The notes under the pieces: generated by a model
Databases searched by the model: none
Told to the model about the DNA's origin: nothing
Seen by the model: the letters and a program-made list of their open reading frames with translations, nothing else
Shown here: piece by piece, positions 52,759 to 60,127 of the stretch
Position numbering within the stretch: position 1 is the stretch's first letter
Layout: every line of letters starts with the position of its first letter
Assembly (NCBI GenBank): GCA_024276825.1
Contig: JAJRWI010000033.1
Span: 62,001 to 126,000 of the forward strand
Direction of reading: 5' to 3'
DNA: 64,000 bases
DNA from: an archaeon
GTDB lineage: Archaea; Asgardarchaeota; Thorarchaeia; Thorarchaeales; Thorarchaeaceae
Position numbers and translations under genes: made by a program

Positions 52759-53673
52759 CTATGTCTTCAGGCCAAGCCGTTCCCAGTTGGGTTCGCTCTT
52801 CCTCTGCATGTACTGCAGATGTGTTGACAGTCCGAACTCCTCAGGCTCATGACCAAAAGCAAGTGCAAGTAACTCCACAACATGCAATATATCAAACTGG
52901 TAATCCAGATCAAAATGCTTCTTTATCTCTACCTGTCCAAGGTCCAGTTGTAACTCACAGAATGGGCATGGTGTCACAATAATATCTGCGCCACCTGCCT
53001 CCAATAGACTATTGAACTTCTGTTTTGTGAAGTCCAACGCGACCTTTACATCTGCAGTCCTCACAGCGCCTCCTGCACCACAGCAGATGAGTTCATCCTT
53101 ATATGGAACATATGTTGCACCTGAAGTCTCGCATAACTCTCTGAAAATGTGAGGTCTCTCAGAATTGTCCTTCTGCTTTAAAGCCGCTGGACGCATCCAG
53201 TGGCAGCCTGGGTGCAATGCCATTCTTACGCCGGTCAGTGGTCGTGTGACATGCTTACGAATCTTCTCAAGACCCGCAATTGAATAGAGGGCGTCAACAT
53301 AATGAGTGACCTCTATACTCCCCTTGAACTCACGATTGATCTCAGCAAGATTATCATTAACAGTCTTCATCAATTCCTCATCATGCTTCAACTCGTGATT
53401 GGCATCCCAGAGACTTGCAAAGCAACCGTTGCATCCAGTGGTAATCGGGTGCCCTCCTGCTTCTGCGATTGTCAGGTTTCTAGCGGCAATTGTTGCCCAT
53501 GTGACCCTGTCAAAAGAACCAAACACTCCTGGTGCGGGACAGCAACTTGCACCCTCCATGTCAAGAAGTTCTAAACCAAGATCTTCAAACACAATACGAG
53601 CGGCCTTCTCAATGCTAGGATATCTATGTGGAATGATGCAACCAAGAAAATGGTAGAACTTGTGCTTTGCCAT
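52759..53673 (-). CDS. hdrB: HdrB-like CCG-domain subunit (pair 2)
   Basis: This 304-residue protein has two complete CCG domains: C12, SCCPAPG (C44-C45), CNGC (C81, C84); and PGCHWMRP, LICCGAGGAVR, PCPFC in the second half. It is of the canonical HdrB type and would hold the noncubane clusters for disulfide or other thiol chemistry. The ribosome site GGAGG is within the hdrC end, and the gap to hdrC is 2 bases. It converges with the membrane regulator gene (10 bases). Confidence 0.93.
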   Translation of the reverse strand: MAKHKFYHFLGCIIPHRYPSIEKAARIVFEDLGLELLDMEGASCCPAPGVFGSFDRVTWATIAARNLTIAEAGGHPITTGCNGCFASLWDANHELKHDEELMKTVNDNLAEINREFKGSIEVTHYVDALYSIAGLEKIRKHVTRPLTGVRMALHPGCHWMRPAALKQKDNSERPHIFRELCETSGATYVPYKDELICCGAGGAVRTADVKVALDFTKQKFNSLLEAGGADIIVTPCPFCELQLDLGQVEIKKHFDLDYQFDILHVVELLALAFGHEPEEFGLSTHLQYMQRKSEPNWERLGLKT

Positions 53674-53675
53674 AT

Positions 53676-54245
53676 CTATTCCTCCTTTGGTGCGATGAGC
53701 TTGTCGAAGCCGCTCTTCTTGGCCAACTTCCTTATCTCCTCAATTGTCTCATGATATCTGCTTGCATTTGGTGGTACTGGCTCAAGACCGACTTTTTCTC
53801 TAAGTTTCTGCCATGACTCTTTATCAAGTGGTACTGCATGACCGGCTTCAAGGACTTTCAGTGCTACACTCTGGTGTGGCTTTAACATATGGCCCTCTGC
53901 AACAGCAATGTTTCTGATGGCCTTGATAACATCCGTAGGCTTGACATCCTGTGGACATCTGTCAGTGCAGGTATAACAAGTAGTACAGTACCAGAGTTCT
54001 GGGGCTGATATACACTCTTCCTTCAGACCAAGTAATGCCTTTCGAATGATGAGTCTGACAAGATAGTTGGTTCTGGCACCAGCAGGACAACTCCCGCTAC
54101 AGGTCCCACACTGATAACACGATTGAATATTGGGACCACCAACACGTTTTATCATCTCCACAAATTCCCTGTCTGTGGAGTCTATATCTATTGTAGACCT
54201 GTCTTCTGCACTTGCCACGATGTCCACCGACTGTGGATTGCACAC
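53676..54245 (-). CDS. hdrC: HdrC-like [4Fe-4S] subunit (pair 2)
   Basis: This 189-residue protein has two [4Fe-4S] motifs, CYQCGTCSGSCP (C43, C46, C49, C53) and CTTCYTCTDRCP (C87, C90, C93, C97), then a helical C-terminus. It starts at GTG 54245, without a clear ribosome site; the 5' region is shared with the divergent radical SAM gene. It is first in a two-gene hdrC-hdrB operon lacking its own HdrA, so it probably docks to one of the two HdrA fusions nearby. Confidence 0.92.
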   Translation of the reverse strand: MCNPQSVDIVASAEDRSTIDIDSTDREFVEMIKRVGGPNIQSCYQCGTCSGSCPAGARTNYLVRLIIRKALLGLKEECISAPELWYCTTCYTCTDRCPQDVKPTDVIKAIRNIAVAEGHMLKPHQSVALKVLEAGHAVPLDKESWQKLREKVGLEPVPPNASRYHETIEEIRKLAKKSGFDKLIAPKEE

Positions 54246-54314
54246 AGAATTTCAGCCTTAAATTCATTGCCAATTGGCACAATATTCATCAGAACAAATT
54301 ACCCTAATTATTCA

Positions 54315-55385
54315 ATGAGATGTGCATTTCATCCCAACCGCCTTACATCGCGAGCAATTGGTGTATGCTCTGAATGCCTGAGTTCCAATCCGTCCAGCAT
54401 GAATCAATCTCTTGAAACTCACAGGCGACTGAGAGCACGACTGGGCCTTGTTGAAACTATACATGGTCATGGACAGATTGTATGCTCCGAATGCGGAAAC
54501 CATTGCAGACTCAATAATGGTGATGTTGGCTTCTGTAATCTGCGAATCGCTAAGAATGGCATAATTGAGGAACGCTTCAAGGAAAAGGCAATAGTTTCAT
54601 ATTACTATGATCCGCTGCCTACAAACTGTGTGGCTGACTGGGTGTGTCCATGTAAGACCGATGGACTACTTGATAGCAACCATCGTTTCAATAACTTGGC
54701 TGTGTTTTATGGTTCCTGTAATTCTGACTGTCTGTTTTGTCAGAATGCGAGTTATCGTGACATGATGGCTAAAGGGAGGTCTCTCATGACCCCTCATGCA
54801 CTTGCAGAGGCTGCTAATGAAAGGACTGCCTGTGTCTGCTTCTTTGGTGGGGATCCATCCTGTAATGCTGCCCATTCGATTGCAGTGTCCGAGTTCCTCA
54901 TTCACCATGGAATAAAGGTCTGTTATGAAACCAATGGAATAATCTCACGAAAATGGTTAAAGATAATGGCAGATGTAGTCATCAGGAGTGGAGGCACATT
55001 CAAGATTGATCTGAAGGCTTATTCTTCAAACATATACAAGGCATTGACAGGAGTTTCAAATACTGTTGTCTTGAATAATTTTCGAAGACTTGCAAAGATT
55101 GGTAGGGGACTGAATCATACATTTCTGGTGGCAAGCATTCTACTAATACCCGAGTATGTGTCTGTTGATGAGGTGCAGCGTCTCTGTGAGTTCATTGCAT
55201 ACTGCGACCCTACAATTCCAACTGCACTACTCGGTTTTGCTCCTCATCTTGCCATGTCCGATTTACCACGGACTAGTCGTGCACATGCATTCAGAGCCAA
55301 GGAGGTTGCTGAAGAGGCTGGACTTGAAAATGTGCGTATTGGCAACCTTGCTCTTCTGTCGAAGGCGGACTATGTGTTTGAATAG
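54315..55385 (+). CDS. Radical SAM protein of the PflA/AmmeMemoRadiSam type
   Basis: This protein of about 356 residues starts at ATG 54315 (the frame opens at 54123 but that part overlaps hdrC). An N-terminal zinc-like CAFHP...CSECL pair is followed by CSECGNHCRLNNGDVGFC, an accessory Cys block, then the radical SAM motif CNSDCLFCQN (CxxxCxxC), a CFFGGDPS loop, YETNG and FKIDLKAYS. This layout matches pyruvate-formate-lyase-activase-like proteins (COG1180). The substrate is unknown. It lies between two HdrC-HdrB pairs, 85 bases upstream of the third, so it may modify or accept electrons from that system (inference). Confidence 0.85.
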   Translation: MRCAFHPNRLTSRAIGVCSECLSSNPSSMNQSLETHRRLRARLGLVETIHGHGQIVCSECGNHCRLNNGDVGFCNLRIAKNGIIEERFKEKAIVSYYYDPLPTNCVADWVCPCKTDGLLDSNHRFNNLAVFYGSCNSDCLFCQNASYRDMMAKGRSLMTPHALAEAANERTACVCFFGGDPSCNAAHSIAVSEFLIHHGIKVCYETNGIISRKWLKIMADVVIRSGGTFKIDLKAYSSNIYKALTGVSNTVVLNNFRRLAKIGRGLNHTFLVASILLIPEYVSVDEVQRLCEFIAYCDPTIPTALLGFAPHLAMSDLPRTSRAHAFRAKEVAEEAGLENVRIGNLALLSKADYVFE

Positions 55386-55469
55386 AAACAAATTAATTCA
55401 AACCACTCATGCTACATCCACCAGTCTTATATTTGAATCTAAGTGGCAACCAGTCATAGAGGTCTTTTG

Positions 55470-56021
55470 ATGAGCGACCCGATAATCCGTGAAATAATAG
55501 ACTCTGAGGAAATAGACCCCGAGTTTGTAGACCTGCTGGTTGAGGCTGGAGCTGATCGCATACGGACATGCATTCAATGTGGTACATGTTCAAGTGTCTG
55601 CCCAAGTGGCAGGCGCACTGCGTTCAGAACAAGGGAGCTTATGCGAAAGGCCATTCTGGGGCTGAAGGACGAGGTATTGTCTAGTCCTGATCTCTGGCTC
55701 TGTGCCACATGTCTGACCTGTCTTGAGAGGTGTCCTAGACAGATCAAGACTACAGATGCAATTATCATTTTAAGAAACATTGCTGTTGCACAGGGCTATA
55801 TGCTTCCACAACATCGAAAGGCATCGATGAAGCTACTTGAAACAGGACATGCAGTTCCGATTGATGAGGCAAATATGAAGAAGCGGAAAGACTTGGGCCT
55901 AAAGGAAATACCGCCCACAGTACACTCGCATAAGAAGTCACTCAAAGAAGTTCAGAAGATAATGAAAAAGACAGGCTTCAAGGCTCTCATTGAGGGTACA
56001 AGTAAGGGGGCTCAACAATGA
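55470..56021 (+). CDS. hdrC: HdrC-like [4Fe-4S] subunit (pair 3)
   Basis: From ATG 55470 (GAGGTC about 6 bases upstream; GTG 55443 also open) the protein has 183 residues with two [4Fe-4S] motifs, CIQCGTCSSVCP (C34, C37, C40, C44) and CATCLTCLERCP (C78, C81, C84, C88). It resembles the pair-2 HdrC along its whole length (RKAILGLKDE, GHAVPIDE), suggesting duplication. It overlaps hdrB by 4 bases. Confidence 0.92.
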   Translation: MSDPIIREIIDSEEIDPEFVDLLVEAGADRIRTCIQCGTCSSVCPSGRRTAFRTRELMRKAILGLKDEVLSSPDLWLCATCLTCLERCPRQIKTTDAIIILRNIAVAQGYMLPQHRKASMKLLETGHAVPIDEANMKKRKDLGLKEIPPTVHSHKKSLKEVQKIMKKTGFKALIEGTSKGAQQ

Positions 56022-56914
56022 CTGAAACGCAGCGATATTCCTTCTTCCTTGGGTGCGTGATGCCCAACCGTTTTCCAAACCTTGAGAAGTCCATTCGTGT
56101 TGTGCTTCCCAAACTCGGGATTGAGTTGGAGGACTTGAAGGGGGCAAGCTGTTGTCCTGCACCTGGTGTCATCAGGTCGTTCAGTGAACCGACATGGCTT
56201 GCACTGGCCTCCCGAAATCTAGCGCTTGCTGAGAAGGCAGGTCTTGACATAGTCACTGGATGCAACGGGTGCTATGGGACATTCAAAGAGGCATTACATG
56301 TCGTCCATGAACACCCTCAACGGCTCAAGGAAGTCCAACATATACTTGGCGACATTGGCCTTAATTACGAGGCAAAGACTGATGCCAAACATATAATTGA
56401 GATAATCTTTGAGATTGGCCCTGAAAAGATCAAGGAGCTTGTTGTTCGACCACTGACTGGCCTGAAGATTGCAGTTCATTATGGATGCCATCTACTCAAG
56501 CCCAGTGTTCTTAGGCCATGGAAAAAGACACAACGTCCTACTTTTCTTGATGAACTTGTTGAGGCAACTGGAGCAACAAGCATACGCTATAAAGACAAGT
56601 TCTTGTGCTGTGGTGCTGGCGGTGGGGTGCGTGGGAGCAATGTACCAGTTTCAATCGATATTGCAAGGGAGAAGCTTGACAATGCCATTAATGCTCAGGC
56701 TGATGCAATACTCAATGTCTGTTCATTCTGTCATTTGCAATATGAAACCGCCCAAGTACAAATAAACAAAGAGATAGGTGAGATGAAATATAGGCTGCCA
56801 GTGATATACTACACTCAACTACTTGGACTAGCGTTAGGACTTGAACCTGATGAACTCGGTCTAAACAAGCATCTCATTAGTGTTGACTCAGTATTGAACA
56901 AAGTGCTTGGCTAA
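56018..56914 (+). CDS. hdrB: HdrB-like CCG-domain subunit (pair 3)
   Basis: This 298-residue protein has two CCG domains: C13, SCCPAPG (C45-C46), CNGC; then HYGCHLLKP, FLCCGAGGGVRG and a final CSFC. Both cluster sites are intact. Similarity to pair 2 over its whole length (RNLALAEKAG / RNLTIAEAGG) supports duplication. It overlaps hdrC by ATGA. As with pair 2, no HdrA is in its operon. Confidence 0.93.
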   Translation: MTETQRYSFFLGCVMPNRFPNLEKSIRVVLPKLGIELEDLKGASCCPAPGVIRSFSEPTWLALASRNLALAEKAGLDIVTGCNGCYGTFKEALHVVHEHPQRLKEVQHILGDIGLNYEAKTDAKHIIEIIFEIGPEKIKELVVRPLTGLKIAVHYGCHLLKPSVLRPWKKTQRPTFLDELVEATGATSIRYKDKFLCCGAGGGVRGSNVPVSIDIAREKLDNAINAQADAILNVCSFCHLQYETAQVQINKEIGEMKYRLPVIYYTQLLGLALGLEPDELGLNKHLISVDSVLNKVLG

Positions 56915-56930
56915 TATACTGCAATCACCA

Positions 56931-57905
56931 TCACTTCTTTGCAATGTAATATACGAGGACTGCAAAGAATGCACTGATTATTATCGATGCTGAAATGAAT
57001 AGTGCCGGACGGACGTCTGTTGTTGCACCCGTTGTATTTGTCAGTGTCATTGTTGTTGTGGTTTCAGTTGTAGGCGTTGTTGGAATTATGTCACCGGCAG
57101 TGAACTCAGGAGATTTGTCATAACTGGTATAGATGCCATCAGACACCCTGACCTCAATAATGTAATCATTTTTTCTAATGAATTCCGAGCAGTCCCACTC
57201 ATACCACATCTCGGTCAGTCCGGCAGCTAACAGGTTGAAAGTATACCCTCCATCACTCGATAGCAGGACCTCAAAAGTGAGGGTTTCCTCAGTATTATTG
57301 TCCCATGCAAGCCATGTTATGTTATTACGACCTGTCCACACATCATCAGATTTTGGAGTGATTATGGACACATGGGGTTTGAAAAAGTTCCCAAGGAACA
57401 CATTCTCAAAAGTATTGATAATGATGGATCCATTGGCCAGCCATGCTGTGACATTGATCAGGCAAGTACCATTATTGCCAAGACTTCGTGTGTCAATCTC
57501 GATAGTGGATGCATTTGCCTCATTGAATATCACATTATTAATTGCGGTTAAATTCACTTCAATTCGTGTTCGATTGACAAGACCCTTTGGGTAAAAGGTT
57601 GCATTTAATGTGATGTGGTCTCCCTCAATCTTTTGATTCGAATGGACTGGGACCTTGGTACTATTCCAGTTTGAATAGTATGTCAGATTAAGTTTAGGTG
57701 TGTCCGCTGATATTGAATGGCCCCGATTAAGTGGGACTGATGATATCACGACCGTTGGCAATTGCGTTGAAGAATAGGGCTGCAGCATGATGACTACAAA
57801 TAATGTCAATAATAGGGCCTTCGGCAATTTTCTCAGCATTATTAGTACACCATGCATATTAGCAATACACGAGTCTTCTGAACAAGAGTTTTTAGTTCTA
57901 TTCAT
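56931..57905 (-). CDS. Secreted glycoprotein-like protein with C-terminal anchor
   Basis: From ATG 57905, 9 bases after GGAGG, the protein has 324 residues; the frame extends to 57971. A hydrophobic signal (PKALLLTLFVVIMLQPY) lies near residues 28-44, followed by a beta-rich ectodomain with many N-x-S/T sites (Asn-glycosylation candidates), an Ig-like segment (ITPKSDDVWTG, ITWLAWDNN), a Thr-rich linker (TTPTTETTTTMT) and a transmembrane helix (LFISASIIISAFFAVLVYYI) ending KK. This is a typical archaeal surface-protein layout with no known function. It follows the membrane-bound regulator with only a few bases between them. Confidence 0.72.
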   Translation of the reverse strand: MNRTKNSCSEDSCIANMHGVLIMLRKLPKALLLTLFVVIMLQPYSSTQLPTVVISSVPLNRGHSISADTPKLNLTYYSNWNSTKVPVHSNQKIEGDHITLNATFYPKGLVNRTRIEVNLTAINNVIFNEANASTIEIDTRSLGNNGTCLINVTAWLANGSIIINTFENVFLGNFFKPHVSIITPKSDDVWTGRNNITWLAWDNNTEETLTFEVLLSSDGGYTFNLLAAGLTEMWYEWDCSEFIRKNDYIIEVRVSDGIYTSYDKSPEFTAGDIIPTTPTTETTTTMTLTNTTGATTDVRPALFISASIIISAFFAVLVYYIAKK

Positions 57906-57909
57906 AGAA

Positions 57910-58461
57910 CTAGTCCTCCTCTGGGAATGGCTGTTCACGCCATATTCTGAATGCCTCATACCACAGGACAATACAGACTGAAATCAACAGTGCAATCAAC
58001 ACAACAGAATACCAGTTCAGAAACATCCATAGCATTGTTGCAAAGGCCGCAGTCAGCGATGAATAGAATGTTGCATAGAACAGGAACCTTGGTACCATTA
58101 GTCGACCGCGTCCGATGAATAGTTTAAGAAGTCCTATCCGGACATCTCTCTTCACTGTGTATTGCCCGTGGATGTCCTTCTCGACAAGTCCAAATTGACG
58201 AAGCCTTTCCAAATGATGCATTGAGAGTGAAGGGCTGGATAGATCTGTCCCTCTTTGAATCTCCCTTGCCGTCATGGGTTCTGGATGGCGCAGCATGAAC
58301 CAATAGACATGGAGGGTCTTGCCCTTCAACTGTTTCGCCAGTTCATCCTCGGAAAGCTCATCACCTGACAATGACATTGGCTCCCTATTCACGCAATCGC
58401 TTGCATACTTGCAATCATTTGTTCTTATAATGAATTCTGGTTGATTGATTTTATCCTTCAA
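57910..58461 (-). CDS. Winged-helix regulator with two C-terminal transmembrane helices
   Basis: This 183-residue protein has a winged helix (about 45-108: TLHVYWFMLRHPEPMTAREI, RLRQFGLVEKD) of the ArsR/MarR type, followed by two transmembrane helices (about 124-146 and 149-169) and an acidic end. It is a membrane-tethered DNA-binding protein without a visible sensor domain; the surface protein downstream in the same operon may be its sensing partner (inference). TTG 58461 lacks a good ribosome site, and ATG at residue 29 (58377) is an alternative. Confidence 0.75.
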   Translation of the reverse strand: MKDKINQPEFIIRTNDCKYASDCVNREPMSLSGDELSEDELAKQLKGKTLHVYWFMLRHPEPMTAREIQRGTDLSSPSLSMHHLERLRQFGLVEKDIHGQYTVKRDVRIGLLKLFIGRGRLMVPRFLFYATFYSSLTAAFATMLWMFLNWYSVVLIALLISVCIVLWYEAFRIWREQPFPEED

Positions 58462-58583
58462 GGCAAGGCTAAAATAGCATAGTATCTCGCCAATGTCCAG
58501 CCAACAATGTCATATAGTAGTGACATCGTTGACAACATTGTAATGACTGAGACATAATCTCAGACTCCACGGGGAACTCAGTT

Positions 58584-58931
58584 ATGTCAGCTGTACGCAA
58601 GCCAATCACTCCAAAGCCTCCACGAGTACGAAAACACGTTCTTGTGATTCAACAAGAACAATGTAAGCAATGTGGGTTATGTGTAGAATTCTGTCCCAAG
58701 AATGTGCTATGCATTGACACATCAATTTACAATAAGAAGGGGTACCATCCAGTTAGTGCATGCGATATTGAGGCTTGCGTTAATTGCGGCTTTTGTGAGA
58801 GGATCTGCCCCGATCTGGCAATCTATCTGGCTGACAAAGAAGAGGCCAGGAAAGCCTACGAGTCCGGTAATGTCCAAGAAGGAACAGTGATTCCAGAATT
58901 TGAAAAGAATAGTTCTGACGAGGGACAATAA
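58584..58931 (+). CDS. korD: 2-oxoacid:ferredoxin oxidoreductase delta subunit (ferredoxin-like)
   Basis: This 115-residue protein has two [4Fe-4S] motifs, CKQCGLCVEFCP and CVNCGFCERICP, as in the delta subunit of 2-oxoglutarate (or related) ferredoxin oxidoreductases. It relays electrons from the TPP-containing subunits to ferredoxin. It is immediately followed by korA with no gap. A 7-base inverted repeat (ACAATGT 58504-58510, ACATTGT 58535-58541) lies in its upstream region. Confidence 0.9.
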   Translation: MSAVRKPITPKPPRVRKHVLVIQQEQCKQCGLCVEFCPKNVLCIDTSIYNKKGYHPVSACDIEACVNCGFCERICPDLAIYLADKEEARKAYESGNVQEGTVIPEFEKNSSDEGQ

Positions 58932-60065
58932 ATGCCTGAACGTGTGATGTTTACCATGGGCGATATTGCCTGTGCCGAAGGTGCCCTGAGTGCGGGATGT
59001 AGATATTTTGGAGGATACCCAATCACTCCTGCTACTGAGATTGCTGAATGGATGGCTCGTAGAATGCCAGAGGTTGGAGGTGCCTATGTTCAATATGAAG
59101 ACGAGATTGCATCAATTACCAGCGTGATTGGAGCATCTTGGACTGGAGCAAAGGCAATGACTGCAACATCGGGTCCTGGGGTCAGCCTTATGCTCGAGGC
59201 CATTGGACTGGCTGTGATGACAGAAACCCCACTTGTTATCGTGAACATCATGCGTGGTGGCCCCAGTACTGGACAGCCCACCAGGGGTCAACAGGGTGAT
59301 GTCATGCAAGCCAAATGGGGGAGTCACGGTGATTACCAAATCATAGCACTCACCCCAGCATCAGTTCAGGAGATGTTCGACCAGACTGTACGTGCATTCA
59401 ATCTGGCTGAGCGCTTCAGAACTCCTGTGTTCATCCTTGCAGATGAAACTGTTGGCCACATGCGTGAGCGACTTGTGATTCCCGATGAGCATGACCTGAA
59501 GATTGAGTATCGAAAGCTCCCCAAAGTACCTCCTGAAGAGTATCTGCCATTCAAGGCCGATGACGATTTAGTCCCGCCAATGGCCCTGCTTGGATCAGAA
59601 TATCAGTTCTATGCAACGGGTCTGACTCATGACGAACGCGGATATCCGAGTGATAAAGAAAACGTTCAGATTGAACTAATAACAAGACTGAACAACAAGA
59701 TTCTACATAATGCGGATAAGATAATTGAACTTGAAGAGTTCATGCTTGATGATGCTGACATTGCAGTGGTTTCGTATGGCACTCCCTCACGAAGTGCGAA
59801 GAGGGCAATCAAAGATGCACGAAACGAGGGCATTAAGGTTGGCATGCTCAGACTGAAGACCGTCTGGCCATTCCCTGAAAAGGCCATTGCTGATCTCGCA
59901 TCACGTGTGAAGCATATCATTGTTCCAGAACAAAATATGGGACAGATATACCACCTTGTAAAAGAGCACGCATTGACAACGCCTGTACATCTAATGGCAA
60001 AGCCTGCAGGAATGCCGCAATACCCTCAAGAGATAGTCCAGAAAATACACGAGGTCAGTTCGTGA
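58932..60065 (+). CDS. korA: 2-oxoacid:ferredoxin oxidoreductase alpha subunit
   Basis: This 377-residue subunit shows the KorA pattern: GDIACAEGALSAGC, GGYPITPATEIAEW, QYEDEIASI, ATSGPGVSLMLEAIGLA and QPTRGQQGDVMQA. The last is typical of enzymes that take 2-oxoglutarate and other CoA-forming 2-oxoacids. With KorB it performs oxidative decarboxylation to acyl-CoA, reducing ferredoxin. GAGGG lies about 7 bases before ATG 58932, within korD's end. Substrate choice (2-oxoglutarate versus others) is inferred. Confidence 0.92.
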   Translation: MPERVMFTMGDIACAEGALSAGCRYFGGYPITPATEIAEWMARRMPEVGGAYVQYEDEIASITSVIGASWTGAKAMTATSGPGVSLMLEAIGLAVMTETPLVIVNIMRGGPSTGQPTRGQQGDVMQAKWGSHGDYQIIALTPASVQEMFDQTVRAFNLAERFRTPVFILADETVGHMRERLVIPDEHDLKIEYRKLPKVPPEEYLPFKADDDLVPPMALLGSEYQFYATGLTHDERGYPSDKENVQIELITRLNNKILHNADKIIELEEFMLDDADIAVVSYGTPSRSAKRAIKDARNEGIKVGMLRLKTVWPFPEKAIADLASRVKHIIVPEQNMGQIYHLVKEHALTTPVHLMAKPAGMPQYPQEIVQKIHEVSS

Positions 60066-60127
60066 TAATCACTATTAATAAAGGACATGAATATATGCGC
60101 CATTTTAATTTCCATATTATTATATGA

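Noticed and set aside
54123..54314. Upstream part of the radical SAM frame
   Set aside because: It overlaps hdrC antisense, has no motif, and the zinc-like N-terminus begins at ATG 54315.
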